Shown here in pieces: positions 17,182 through 26,739 of a stretch of DNA of 64,000 nt. The notes beneath the pieces were generated by a model that saw only the letters and a list, made by a program, of their open reading frames with translations, did not search any database and was not told the origin of the DNA. Numbering within the stretch: the first letter of the stretch is position 1; each line of letters begins with the position of its first letter. Origin of the DNA: Marinifilum caeruleilacunae (lineage in GTDB: Bacteria > Bacteroidota > Bacteroidia > Bacteroidales > Marinifilaceae); assembly GCF_013141825.1 (NCBI RefSeq), contig NZ_RZNH01000022.1:21450-85449 (forward strand), in the 5' to 3' direction. The translations under genes were made by a program, and so were the position numbers.

Positions 17182-18180
17182 TTGAAAAAGAAATCAATTA
17201 AAGATATAGCACAAGAGCTTGGCCTATCCAAAACAACAGTTTCATTTGTTTTGAATAATAAGGGTGATGAAAAAAATATCAGTAAGAAAACCCAGGAAAA
17301 AATTCTTGCCTACGTGCGTGAAGTAAATTATCAGCCCAACCAAATTGCAAAAAGTTTGAAGAAAGGCACAACGCATACCATTGGGTATTTGGTTCCTGAT
17401 ATTTCGAATCCATTTTATGCAAAAATTGGACGATTAATAGAAGATGTATTGGCTGATAAAGGATATCACCTTCTTATTGGCAGCACCGACGAGAAGCAAG
17501 AGAAGGAGGATGCACTGCTAAATATGTTTGTAAACCGACAGGTTGATGGTTTGATTTTAGCCTCCACTTTTGAAAATTTGGGGATGCTTAAAACTTTATC
17601 GGCTCAACGATTTCCAATGGTGTTTTTCGATCGGGAACATCCTGATTTTATTGGCAATTACATTTTGGTTGAGAATAAAAATGCCATGAAGGAGGCAGTA
17701 AATACTGCTATAAATAAAGGAGCAAAGAAAATTGGGCTTTTATCTATAACACCAAATATTTATTCCTTAAAGTTAAGGATAGACGGATATCGTGAATCTC
17801 TGGTTGAGAACCAGCTAAATGTCGACGAAGATCTTATGCGAATTGTTGATAACAGCAGGATTAAAGAGAGTACGCAAGAGGAGTTGAATTATTTAATGGA
17901 TAAGGATGTTGATGCCGTTGTGTTTACCAATAACCAGATTACTGCACTGGCACTTTGGGCAATGAATATCAATCACAAAGATAAAATCGATTCAGTAAGG
18001 TTTGTCAGTTTTGATAACCTGGATTTATTCGATTACTCAAATCCGAAGGTCAATTCAATTGCTCAGCCAATAGATAGCATTGCAAATCATCTTGTTGATA
18101 TCTTGCATGAAGTGATGCAATCAACTGAAAGAGTGAGCAAAAGAATTGTATTAGAACCTAAATTAATAGAACGATTATAA
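17182..18180 (+). CDS. LacI-family transcriptional regulator
   Basis: 332 residues, starting at a TTG codon; the sequence from there (KKKSIKDIAQELG) is the canonical LacI helix-turn-helix start, so this start is well supported. The DNA-binding domain covers residues 1-60 (LGLSKTTVSFVLNN, hinge region NQIAKSLKKG), and the periplasmic-binding-protein-like sensor domain follows (TIGYLVPDISNPFY onward). It is the first gene of an operon with an MFS permease and a ROK kinase, so the effector is probably a sugar or sugar phosphate taken up or made by those proteins. Two palindromic operators lie just upstream, suggesting autoregulation. Confidence 0.92.
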   Translation: MKKKSIKDIAQELGLSKTTVSFVLNNKGDEKNISKKTQEKILAYVREVNYQPNQIAKSLKKGTTHTIGYLVPDISNPFYAKIGRLIEDVLADKGYHLLIGSTDEKQEKEDALLNMFVNRQVDGLILASTFENLGMLKTLSAQRFPMVFFDREHPDFIGNYILVENKNAMKEAVNTAINKGAKKIGLLSITPNIYSLKLRIDGYRESLVENQLNVDEDLMRIVDNSRIKESTQEELNYLMDKDVDAVVFTNNQITALALWAMNINHKDKIDSVRFVSFDNLDLFDYSNPKVNSIAQPIDSIANHLVDILHEVMQSTERVSKRIVLEPKLIERL

Positions 18181-18190
18181 TTAATTATTT

Positions 18191-19348
18191 ATGAAAGAAA
18201 AATCTTCAATTGCGAAAATCCTACCCGTAATGTTCGGGTTTTTTATCATGGGATTTGTTGATGTTGTTGGTATTGCAACCAATTATGTGAAATCTGATTT
18301 TCAGTTAAGCGATACATTGGCGAATATTTTGCCTGTTATGGTATTTGCGTGGTTCCTTGTTTTTTCGGTACCTACTGGCTTATTGATGAATAAAATTGGT
18401 AGAAAAAATACGGTTTTACTGAGTATGGCTGTTACTTTTCTTGCAATGCTTGTACCATTAATTTCGTATAATTTTGCCGTAATTCTTGTGGCTTTTGCAC
18501 TTTTGGGTATTGGGAATACCATTATTCAGGTGGCTTTAAATCCTCTGCTAACCAATGTAGTTTCGGGAGAAAAATTAGCCAGCAGCTTAACTTTGGGACA
18601 ATTTGTAAAAGCAATTGCTGCTTTCTTAGGACCTATTATTGCTGGTTTTGCAGCTGGTAGTCTGGGCAATTGGAAATTGATCTTTCCTCTTTATGCTGGA
18701 ATCACTTTAATTTCAACTTTATGGTTGTGGATGACCTCAATCGATAAAGAGGAGCAGGAAGAGAAGAATGTATCGGTTATTGGTTGTTTTAGCTTGTTAA
18801 AAGATAAATATATACTTGCCTTTTTTATTGGTATTCTTTTAGTTGTAGGTATCGACGTTGGTTTAAATGTAACCATTCCTAAATATTTAATGGAAAGATG
18901 CAGCATTCCTTTGGACCAGGCGGCTTTAGGAATCAGTCTTTACTTTGTTGCCCGTACAGTAGGAACATTCTTAGGTGCAATTATCCTGGCAAAATATGCT
19001 CCTGGTAAAATTTTTATTTACAGTGTAATTCTTGGAATCCTTGGGTTTATTGGTATGTTGGTGGTAAGTAATCTTATATTGCTATCGGTATTTATTTTTA
19101 TCGTAGGTTTTGCTTGTGCTAACTTATTCTCAATTATTTTCTCATATGCACTTAAAAGACAACCAGAAAGAGCAAACGAAGTATCAGGTTTAATGATTAT
19201 GGGTGTATCGGGTGGTGCAATTGCACTATTCCTTGGAGTTGTTTCAGATGCAGTAGGAAGTCAAATTGGTGGTGTAATTGTACTGTTGGTATGCTTGCTA
19301 TACTTCTTGTACCTGGGTAATCTTTTTGCAAAGACAGATAAAAAATAA
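18191..19348 (+). CDS. MFS sugar permease (FHS/FucP-like)
   Basis: 385 residues with about twelve hydrophobic segments and the MFS loop pattern after helix 2 (GLLMNKIGRKNTVLL near residues 63-77). The overall length and the N-terminal GFFIMGFVDVVGIATNYV resemble the fucose/glucose/galactose proton symporters of Bacteroidota. It lies 10 bases after the LacI gene and 20 bases before a ROK kinase gene, so it is expected to bring in the hexose that the kinase phosphorylates. Given the mannoside-degrading locus nearby, mannose or glucose are plausible substrates (inference). Confidence 0.85.
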   Translation: MKEKSSIAKILPVMFGFFIMGFVDVVGIATNYVKSDFQLSDTLANILPVMVFAWFLVFSVPTGLLMNKIGRKNTVLLSMAVTFLAMLVPLISYNFAVILVAFALLGIGNTIIQVALNPLLTNVVSGEKLASSLTLGQFVKAIAAFLGPIIAGFAAGSLGNWKLIFPLYAGITLISTLWLWMTSIDKEEQEEKNVSVIGCFSLLKDKYILAFFIGILLVVGIDVGLNVTIPKYLMERCSIPLDQAALGISLYFVARTVGTFLGAIILAKYAPGKIFIYSVILGILGFIGMLVVSNLILLSVFIFIVGFACANLFSIIFSYALKRQPERANEVSGLMIMGVSGGAIALFLGVVSDAVGSQIGGVIVLLVCLLYFLYLGNLFAKTDKK

Positions 19349-19368
19349 TCGATAAAGAGTAGAGTAAA

Positions 19369-20466
19369 ATGAATATTTGGAGAGATGAAAGAGTTGTAAT
19401 GACTCTTGATGCAGGAGGTACAAACTTTGTGTTTTCGGCAATGAAAAGTGGGGAAGAGATTGTTGAACCAATTCGTAAGCCTTCCAATGCAGATCAACTT
19501 GATTTGTGCTTGAAGACCATTGTTGATGGCTTTCAGGAAGTGTTGGGACAATTGAATGAAGCTCCGGTTGCCATTAGTTTTGCATTTCCTGGACCGGCAG
19601 ATTACAAAAATGGAATCATTGGCGATTTGCCTAATTTATCTGCTTTTAGAGGTGGTGTAGCCTTAGGTCCTATGTTGCAGGAAAAGTTCAATATTCCTGT
19701 GTTTATTAATAACGATGGTGATCTTTTTGCCTATGGTGAAGCACTTGGAGGTGTTTTACCTGAAATCAATAGCAATTTGGTGAAGGCAGGAAGCCCTAAA
19801 AGATATAAAAATTTAATTGGTGTAACCTTAGGAACCGGATTCGGTGGTGGATTGGTACACAATGATGAATTGTTGATTGGTGACAACTCCATTGCCACAG
19901 AAGTTTGGTTAACAACCAGTCGTACATTTCCAGAACGTTTTGCAGAAGAGGGTATTAGTACGCGAGCAATTCAGCGCGAATTTCTATCAAGAGCAAAAGG
20001 AGAATATAGCAAGGAATTAATGCCAAAAGATGTGTACGATGTAGCTATGGATGAGACGCATGCAGATAAAGATGCTGCACTGGAATCGTTCAGAATATTT
20101 GGTAAATGCCTGGGAGATAGTTTGGCCAATTTGCTTACAATTACCGATGGTATTGCTGTAATTGGTGGTGGCTTAACAGGAGCGCACGATTTGTATATGC
20201 CTGCCGCATTGGAAGAAATGAATGGCAAGTGTTTTACCTCAAATGGGGAATCTTTACCAAGGTTGGTTCAGAAAGTCTACAATATCGATAATGAGGATGA
20301 ATTTGCAGAGTTTGCGGCAGATCACTCAACAGATATTAAAATTCCTGGTACAGAAAAGACAATAAAATATGATCCAAACCCTCGTTTGGCTGTGTGCTCT
20401 AGTAAACTTGGGGCAAGTAAAGCCATTGGAATTGGAGCTTATGCATTCGCATTAAAGAATTTGTAG
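19369..20466 (+). CDS. ROK-family sugar kinase
   Basis: 365 residues. The ATP-binding phosphate-1 motif LDAGGTNFVFSA lies at residues 11-22, the substrate/catalytic region NNDGDLFAYGE near 115-125 carries the general-base Asp, and the phosphate-2-like motif GVTLGTGFGGGLV is near 152-164. The zinc-binding CxCGxxGCxE motif of many ROK kinases is absent, as in several Bacteroidota glucokinase-like members. It ends a LacI/MFS/ROK operon and probably phosphorylates glucose or mannose at C6 in the cytoplasm; which hexose cannot be decided from sequence. Confidence 0.85.
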   Translation: MNIWRDERVVMTLDAGGTNFVFSAMKSGEEIVEPIRKPSNADQLDLCLKTIVDGFQEVLGQLNEAPVAISFAFPGPADYKNGIIGDLPNLSAFRGGVALGPMLQEKFNIPVFINNDGDLFAYGEALGGVLPEINSNLVKAGSPKRYKNLIGVTLGTGFGGGLVHNDELLIGDNSIATEVWLTTSRTFPERFAEEGISTRAIQREFLSRAKGEYSKELMPKDVYDVAMDETHADKDAALESFRIFGKCLGDSLANLLTITDGIAVIGGGLTGAHDLYMPAALEEMNGKCFTSNGESLPRLVQKVYNIDNEDEFAEFAADHSTDIKIPGTEKTIKYDPNPRLAVCSSKLGASKAIGIGAYAFALKNL

Positions 20467-20478
20467 TAGTAGTGTGAT

Positions 20479-20514
20479 ATCCGGATCGAGGAGCTTCGGC
20501 AACTCTTTCCGGAT
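20479..20514 (+). terminator. Possible hairpin after the ROK kinase gene
   Basis: ATCCGGA pairs with TCCGGAT, with an inner GAG/CTC pairing, followed by TTATC. The T run is weak; the stronger terminator lies 36 bases further on. Confidence 0.45.
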
Positions 20515-20549
20515 TTATCAAAAGATGCAAGTTTAAAAGTTAGTTAAAA

Positions 20550-20588
20550 AAAAATCCCTGATGTAGTTCAACTGCATCAGGGATTTTT
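20550..20588. terminator. Strong bidirectional terminator
   Basis: A stem of TCCCTGATG with CATCAGGGA, extended by A and T runs on both sides, around an 11-base loop. It separates the convergent ROK kinase and PUL regulator genes and should work for both. Confidence 0.9.
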
Positions 20589-20593
20589 ATTTG

Positions 20594-23131
20594 CTACGAT
20601 ATTTCCTTACTCACAATATCCTTAAAGGAATATTGATACTCTTCGTTGTAGAATTTTAAATACAGTTTCCTGTAATGCTCAAATGTTTCGATTGCCAGAC
20701 TGTGTTTGCCTTGAGTAGCGAGCAGGCAACATTTAGTTTTTAAGGCAGTTTCGTTCATTTGGTCAAATTCAAATATTACATTTGAAATTGCCAGGGCGAT
20801 GACTTTATCGGTTTTAGAATCTTTAATGATTTCTTCCAGAGTACCAACAATCATGCCTGTGTTAAAATCTTTAAATGAATCCAGCCATTCTGGAAAAATA
20901 TCTCTTAGCATGGCACCACGCTGAAGGATAATAATTATTTCTGCAAGGTTTTCAATTTTTCCTTGTTCACGAATGGATTTGATTCCTTTCTGCACATAGT
21001 CAAGATCACAGAAAATATTTTCAGGAAGTGTAATTTTCCAGTAATTGTTGTCGAAAATAATCTCGGTTCCAGGTAAATCTTCAAGAATACCGCGTAGTTT
21101 TTTAATATTAACACCACGGTTGTTTTTGGCTTTACTTTCCGATTTATCGGGCCACAAATATTCCTGAATTCTCTTGGAAGAGATTCCTTTTCCTTCGTTA
21201 ATAGTATTCAAAAGAATAAGCAGGAACAATTCCTTAAGTGTGGGGCTAAATCGATAAGTGATATCTTTTGCTTTCTCATCAAACACCTGGAAACCACCAA
21301 ACATGATAATGGCATTGTTTTTTGGTATTTCGTAATCTGATATTGGAGCTTCAAAAATATCTGGTGATGTATATACTTTATACTCACTTTTGTTTTTCTT
21401 CTCTTTTTCCTTACGGATTTTTCTCACAATTAAAGCGACAAAAAGGACAAGAACAACAGCCAGTATGGTATAGAAAATTTTGACCGGCATTGGTAGGCCA
21501 ACACCGTTAATGTTAAAGTCATCTTTATTTCCTGGTTCGTAACTTATGGTGTAGATATTTACCTCATGGGTCTCATCTTCAGTTTGATGAGAAGTGATGG
21601 CAATCAACTTATTTTCACTGTTCCAGTAATATAGATCGGCAAAGGACTCAATATCAAGAAAATTGTATGGTATGCTGTCGCCAATAAAAACAATTCTTGG
21701 TTCGTGAACAAATCCTTTAATTGCTCTTAGATAGGTATTTTGTTTAGTCGATGGAAACATTAATGTGTAGAAGCTACTGTCGCTTGCATTGAGCTTCATG
21801 CTATTTATTGGCAGGAACTGGAATTGTTCGTCACACTCGTAATCCCACAGGTGCTTAATTTTTTTCTTCTCGAAATCAATTTTGTACAAATCGTAATAGA
21901 ATTCCTTGCCTAAAATTTGCTTCCCCATAGAGTTACCCAATCCCCCAAATAGGAAAACTGTATTTGGGTTTTTTTCCGATTTTCCAAGAGATGCAAGATA
22001 CCTGGGCTGAATGGTGTCGCCAGAAAATTCAATTTTATTCCAGCTGTTTTGCTCAGTGTCAAACGACAGGATATCATTGAAATAAGAATAATATCCATAT
22101 CCACCAATGGTAGTAATTTTGCCGGTTTCGGGATGTAATAATTTGTTGTGATGCCAAAATCTTGGAGCATCATGAACCGAAGATTCAACATTTCGACTCC
22201 AGGTATTAGTGTTTGTATCCAGAGTAGATATCAAATTTTTGTTGAAACTGTAGGTGCTGATATTTCCATTCTTGTCATAAATAATTTGCTGCGCCTTTTC
22301 GAAACATGGAAAACCCTTTACTTCTTCCTTCAGTTTCGATAGGGTTTTGTTTAATGGATTGAACGATTGAATACTTCCATCCATGAAAATGAAATTGATT
22401 AGCTCTTTTTCTTTGTCGTAGAGCAAAGAGGGAAGTGTTGGGAAATTTAAAGATTTGATTTTTACCCATTCGTTATGGTAATCCACAACCCAGTCAGGAT
22501 TAAATACCTTGGCCGACTTGCTCGAGAGTACATCCTTCACCAATGAGTTGTTTGTCTTTTTTAGAGGCCAAAGATGTCTTGGTGCTCCATCAATTCTTAC
22601 ACTAATATCCTTTACGGATATGGATGGAACTTCATCGATAAAAAATCCATATTTATTGACAACACCAAGCGATAGTGCAAAGTCCGAATTTTGAGGAAAA
22701 CTGATGTCCGATTCTAATTTTTTATCTTCAAATAAGAGATTAATTTTATCATTAACCGCATCTATATGTATCTCAAAATCAATCCATCTGTTGTTTTTGA
22801 TTTTTTCATCCTCCAGGTTAAGATGAAATTTCGTTGTGCGCTTGTTATGAATGACAAAAATATCTGGTTTGCGATAGGTAACCTGTATTAAATTTTTGCT
22901 TTGATTTTCTTTTAAGGATAAGATTTCACCATAGTGGGTTTCCGATTCACGAAATGATAGCTTAAAGTGAATCGTAAAATCGGTGATATAGGATATGTTG
23001 CCATTGTGGGTAATATCTATACCAGTCCTATTCTCCTTGGTTACTTCGTTGGACTTAAAGTATATGCCATGATCTGCCATCAGATCAGGTACAAAAAATA
23101 GTAAGAGAATTAAGCAATTTATTAATCGCAT
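20594..23131 (-). CDS. Membrane-spanning regulator: LamG-like/kelch-like sensor fused to a SARP-like DNA-binding domain
   Basis: 845 residues. A signal peptide (ends LMADHG) is followed by a LamG/concanavalin-like region (about 20-200) and a kelch-like propeller region (about 330-450, with GGYGYYSYFND and FLFGGLGNS). One transmembrane helix lies at about 548-570 (FYTILAVVLVLFVALIV) with a basic stop. The cytoplasmic part holds an OmpR/PhoB-type winged helix (about 605-705, with TLKELFLLILL and NNRGVNIKKLRGIL) and a TPR-like bacterial transcriptional activator domain (about 715-845), the arrangement of SARP/AfsR activators. It is divergent from susC, so it probably senses a glycan in the periplasm and controls this locus (inference), replacing the hybrid two-component or ECF sigma/anti-sigma systems usual in Bacteroides PULs. 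Confidence 0.78.
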   Translation of the reverse strand: MRLINCLILLLFFVPDLMADHGIYFKSNEVTKENRTGIDITHNGNISYITDFTIHFKLSFRESETHYGEILSLKENQSKNLIQVTYRKPDIFVIHNKRTTKFHLNLEDEKIKNNRWIDFEIHIDAVNDKINLLFEDKKLESDISFPQNSDFALSLGVVNKYGFFIDEVPSISVKDISVRIDGAPRHLWPLKKTNNSLVKDVLSSKSAKVFNPDWVVDYHNEWVKIKSLNFPTLPSLLYDKEKELINFIFMDGSIQSFNPLNKTLSKLKEEVKGFPCFEKAQQIIYDKNGNISTYSFNKNLISTLDTNTNTWSRNVESSVHDAPRFWHHNKLLHPETGKITTIGGYGYYSYFNDILSFDTEQNSWNKIEFSGDTIQPRYLASLGKSEKNPNTVFLFGGLGNSMGKQILGKEFYYDLYKIDFEKKKIKHLWDYECDEQFQFLPINSMKLNASDSSFYTLMFPSTKQNTYLRAIKGFVHEPRIVFIGDSIPYNFLDIESFADLYYWNSENKLIAITSHQTEDETHEVNIYTISYEPGNKDDFNINGVGLPMPVKIFYTILAVVLVLFVALIVRKIRKEKEKKNKSEYKVYTSPDIFEAPISDYEIPKNNAIIMFGGFQVFDEKAKDITYRFSPTLKELFLLILLNTINEGKGISSKRIQEYLWPDKSESKAKNNRGVNIKKLRGILEDLPGTEIIFDNNYWKITLPENIFCDLDYVQKGIKSIREQGKIENLAEIIIILQRGAMLRDIFPEWLDSFKDFNTGMIVGTLEEIIKDSKTDKVIALAISNVIFEFDQMNETALKTKCCLLATQGKHSLAIETFEHYRKLYLKFYNEEYQYSFKDIVSKEIS

Positions 23132-23562
23132 AATTTAATGAGAGGCTTGGTTAATAATTAAAACGTCGTGTGTGAGTACCAAAGATATTTAAATCTATTA
23201 AGACTAAGAAGAAAGATGCTATAAAATAGTATTAAAAGTGCCAATTTATAAGGCTTTTTGGATAATTACACTTGAAAAAATGTCACTAACTTTTACGAAA
23301 TTTTAAAAGATTTGTATGATATTACCAAACTAAAGCTTCGCATCGGGTAATAGCACGAAATCCTCTTCTAAAATGCGATGATTATAAAAAACAGATTAAT
23401 TCTCCCAAACTCCCTAAAAACAAGCAAATACAGCAAGGTTAATGCATTTCGCGAGGCGATTAATTCAATATTAATCGTGAATTAATACGATTGCGCTAAT
23501 ATTGGTTTCAGAAAAAATTCACATGATTTTTTTGTTCATTGTATAATTAATATTTACTAACT
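23132..23562. other. Divergent regulatory region of the mannoside PUL
   Basis: 431 bases without a coding frame. Besides the palindrome listed separately, TCGCAT near 23338 and ATGCGA near 23371 form a loose inverted repeat. A T run and TATAATTAATATTTAC lie just before the susC start. Confidence 0.5.
23458..23504 (+). promoter_or_regulatory. Putative operator palindrome and promoter of susC
   Basis: GATTAAT-TCAAT-ATTAATC at 23458-23476 is a perfect 7-bp inverted repeat. Twenty bases later TAATATTG (23497-23504) matches the TAnnTTTG promoter element at all but one position. The same palindrome, with a one-base-longer spacer and nearly the same distance to a TAATTTG element, precedes the third GH92 gene. 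Confidence 0.65.
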
Positions 23563-26500
23563 ATGAAGAAATGCTATTTAAGTAATCTTCATTCCATCTT
23601 AACTAACCCATTAAGTTTTGGAAGGAAGATTAGTAGTTTAGCCTTGCTTGTTGCAGTATTAAGTTCGCCTTTTGCTGCAAATGCAAACGTTAACAGTCTA
23701 TCTGAAGACAATTCAGCAGTAGCTGTACAGAAATCTGTAACAGGTACGGTAACTGAAGAGTCTGGAATGTCACTGCCAGGTGTATCTGTTGTTGTAAAAG
23801 GTACAACTGTTGGTACGGTAACCGATGTTGATGGTAAATACGAAATTGCTGCTGATGAATCGGGAGTATTGGTATTTAGTTTTGTCGGAATGACAACTCA
23901 GGAAATTACTGTAGGTTCTCAAACAGTAATTGATGTAGTGATGGCAGCTGATGCTTTACAAGTAGACGAAGTTGTTGTTACTGCCTTAGGTATTAAAAGA
24001 GAAAAGAAAGCTCTTGGTTATGCCGTTCAGGATGTAAAAGCAGATGAGTTAACCCAAACAGGTAATTCTGATCTTGTAAGTTCATTACAAGGCAAGGTTG
24101 CCGGTGTGCAGATTAGTCAATCTGGTGGTGGTGTAGGTGGTACATCAAGAATCGATATCCGTGGTTCCAGTTCATTACTTGGTAACGATGAGCCATTATG
24201 GGTTGTTGATGGTGTGCCATTTAGTAATGGAAGCGGCCGCGATGGTAGTGTTTGGGGCGGTACGTCTCGTGCAGGTGGTGCTTTCGATTTGAACCCGGAA
24301 GATATTGAATCAGTTTCAATCCTGAAAGGTCCTAATGCTGCTGCTCTTTACGGTGAGCGTGGTGGTAATGGTGTTGTTTTGGTTACTACTAAAAAAGGAA
24401 CAAGAGGTAAAGGTCTTGGTATTACTTATTCTGGTGGTTATACCATTTCTGAAGCAGCTTACATGTTAGATCTTCAGGACAAATATGGTCAAGGTAACAA
24501 TGGAGTATATGATAAGAATGCAACAGCTTCATGGGGACCAGAAATGACAGGTCAGATGTTAGAGTCATGGACTGGCGAAACCATTCCATATGAATTACAA
24601 AAAGATCGCTTAAAAGATTTCACAAGAACAGGAACCAACCAAAAACACAGTTTGGCGTTCACTGGTGGAAATGATAAAGGTACTTATAGAGTTTCTTTAG
24701 GAAAAGATATCCTTAATGGAATTTACGAAGACCATAAAGTTGAAAAAGTAACTTTTGATTTAAGAGCTGACTATGATATCAACAATTGGTTAAATGTTGA
24801 TGCTAAGGTATCTTTCTTCAACACAAAAGGTAAGGAACGTCCTGAAATTGGAAACTATTCATATGTTTCATACTTCAATACCATGCCAATGAATATTCGC
24901 AACCAGGATTTGGCTCCAGGTTATGAAATTCTTGGTGGACAGCATGTTGAAAAATTGTATACAACTGCAAATGCAAATTATAGAAACCCTTATTTTCTTC
25001 AGGCGCAAACAACCAACAAGGATGAAAGAAACAGAACCTTCGGTTATATCGCAGCGAATGTAAAAATAACATCCGATTTAAAGGCAAAATTTAAATACGG
25101 TATGGATAGCTACAGTTTCGAAGCACTTGAAGGTTATTTATTTGCTGATAATGTAGATTCTAGTCGTCCAAATTATAATCCTTTACAATCGAACTTTAAG
25201 GAAGAGAATTACGAATTCTTGTTAAGCTATAACAAAGATCTTAATGAAGATTTCACAATTGGTTTGAACTTTGGTGCCAATAGCATGAAGAGCAGAATGA
25301 AGCAATTGTCTTCTACATCGGGTCGCTTGACTTCTGAGAATGATTTCTTCCTGGGAGCTGGTTCAAATATTCAGTCTGCTGAAAGCATTACAGAAAAAGA
25401 AGTTCGCTCGGTATATGGTTTTGGACAAGTAGGATATAAGAACATGTTGTTCCTTGATTTTACGGCTCGTAACGACTGGTCTTCTACTTTGACTTCACAG
25501 ACAGTTGATATGGATAACTCCTATTTTTATCCTTCTGTAAGTTTGAGTGCTTTGGTTTCTGAAATGGTTGATCTGCCTGATTGGGTATCCTTCGCAAAAG
25601 TAAGAACTTCATGGGCAAGATTAGGTAAAGCAACAGATCCGCACTTGGCAGCTGGCCAGGCATTTAATATTGGTAGTTGGAACTATAACCTGTCTACAGG
25701 TAATGTACCTTATCAAGGGGTTCAGGATGGTTTGGATCCAGAGTTGTCTGATTCATACGAGATTGGATTCGATTTGAGAATGTTCCAAAATAGATTAGGT
25801 GTTGATTTTACCTACTATAACGAAAAAACAAAGAATCAAATTGGGTACCTGGAAGCTGTTCAAAGTACAGGATATTCTGAAGTGCTATCGAATATTGGTG
25901 AAGTTTTGAATAAAGGTTTTGAGGTAATGGTTTCAACTGTACCTGTTAAAACAAATGATTTAACTGTTGGACTTGATTTTAACTTTGCTAAGAACAAAGG
26001 TACCTTAGAAAAACTTGCCGGTAGTGTGCCACGTGTTCCACATGGTATGGGCGTTTACTCGTACTTGAATCAAGACCTTGGTCAAATTGTTGGTAGTATC
26101 TATGCTCGTAACGAAAATGGTGATATCATTATCGACGAAAATGGTTTAATGACTACAGAACAAGGTGATGATCACGTAATTGGTAATCTGCAACCAGACT
26201 GGACCGGATCGATTAACCTAAGCGTTGATTATAAAGGATTGTACATGTCTGCCTTAGTTTCTATTCAAGAGGGTGGAGATATTCTTTCTTCATCGGAAAG
26301 AAGCGCAGTGAGTGCAGGTACAGCCGAAAGAACATTAGAAAATGACCGTATGGCTTTCTTTGTTGATGGTGTTGCTATGGATGGTGGACCAAACAACGTA
26401 ATCATTTCGGCTGAGGAATATTGGAGACAATTGTCAAAAGTTGATGAAGAATTCATCTACGATGCATCTCACATGAAATTGAAAGAATTAGCTATTGGTT

Positions 26501-26721
26501 ATAACATTCCAAAGTCAATTTTGAGTAAAATTCCTCATAATCCAATCAAATCTGCTCGTGTTTCAGTAGTAGGTAGAAACTTATTCTATTTCTATAAAGA
26601 TACTCCAGGTACAGCACCGGATGCAAGTGCTTATAGCACTGATTATGCTGCACAAGCGTATGATTTCTCTCCGGTACCAGCTACCAGAACATATGGATTC
26701 TCGCTTAATGTTGGATTTTAA
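23563..26721 (+). CDS. SusC/RagA-type TonB-dependent glycan transporter
   Basis: 1052 residues. A signal peptide ends around FAANAN; a carboxypeptidase-regulatory-like domain spans about 57-135 (VTGTVTEESGMSLPGVSVVVKG); a TonB-box-like stretch VDEVVVTALG is followed by the plug domain (about 140-270, with GNSDLVSSLQGKVAGV and SILKGPNAAALYG), then a 22-strand barrel ending in TYGFSLNVGF with the terminal Phe of outer membrane proteins. No STN domain, so no direct anti-sigma signalling is expected. It forms a complex with the SusD-like lipoprotein encoded 18 bases downstream and imports oligosaccharides in a TonB-driven way. Neighbouring alpha-mannosidases point to a mannose-rich glycan. Confidence 0.96.
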   Translation: MKKCYLSNLHSILTNPLSFGRKISSLALLVAVLSSPFAANANVNSLSEDNSAVAVQKSVTGTVTEESGMSLPGVSVVVKGTTVGTVTDVDGKYEIAADESGVLVFSFVGMTTQEITVGSQTVIDVVMAADALQVDEVVVTALGIKREKKALGYAVQDVKADELTQTGNSDLVSSLQGKVAGVQISQSGGGVGGTSRIDIRGSSSLLGNDEPLWVVDGVPFSNGSGRDGSVWGGTSRAGGAFDLNPEDIESVSILKGPNAAALYGERGGNGVVLVTTKKGTRGKGLGITYSGGYTISEAAYMLDLQDKYGQGNNGVYDKNATASWGPEMTGQMLESWTGETIPYELQKDRLKDFTRTGTNQKHSLAFTGGNDKGTYRVSLGKDILNGIYEDHKVEKVTFDLRADYDINNWLNVDAKVSFFNTKGKERPEIGNYSYVSYFNTMPMNIRNQDLAPGYEILGGQHVEKLYTTANANYRNPYFLQAQTTNKDERNRTFGYIAANVKITSDLKAKFKYGMDSYSFEALEGYLFADNVDSSRPNYNPLQSNFKEENYEFLLSYNKDLNEDFTIGLNFGANSMKSRMKQLSSTSGRLTSENDFFLGAGSNIQSAESITEKEVRSVYGFGQVGYKNMLFLDFTARNDWSSTLTSQTVDMDNSYFYPSVSLSALVSEMVDLPDWVSFAKVRTSWARLGKATDPHLAAGQAFNIGSWNYNLSTGNVPYQGVQDGLDPELSDSYEIGFDLRMFQNRLGVDFTYYNEKTKNQIGYLEAVQSTGYSEVLSNIGEVLNKGFEVMVSTVPVKTNDLTVGLDFNFAKNKGTLEKLAGSVPRVPHGMGVYSYLNQDLGQIVGSIYARNENGDIIIDENGLMTTEQGDDHVIGNLQPDWTGSINLSVDYKGLYMSALVSIQEGGDILSSSERSAVSAGTAERTLENDRMAFFVDGVAMDGGPNNVIISAEEYWRQLSKVDEEFIYDASHMKLKELAIGYNIPKSILSKIPHNPIKSARVSVVGRNLFYFYKDTPGTAPDASAYSTDYAAQAYDFSPVPATRTYGFSLNVGF

Positions 26722-26739
26722 TAGATAAAGAAATTTGTT

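Noticed and set aside
20594-23131. Galactose oxidase (kelch-based) enzyme
   Set aside because: Kelch-like repeats are present, but the protein has a membrane helix and a DNA-binding C-terminus, and no copper-site motif was seen.
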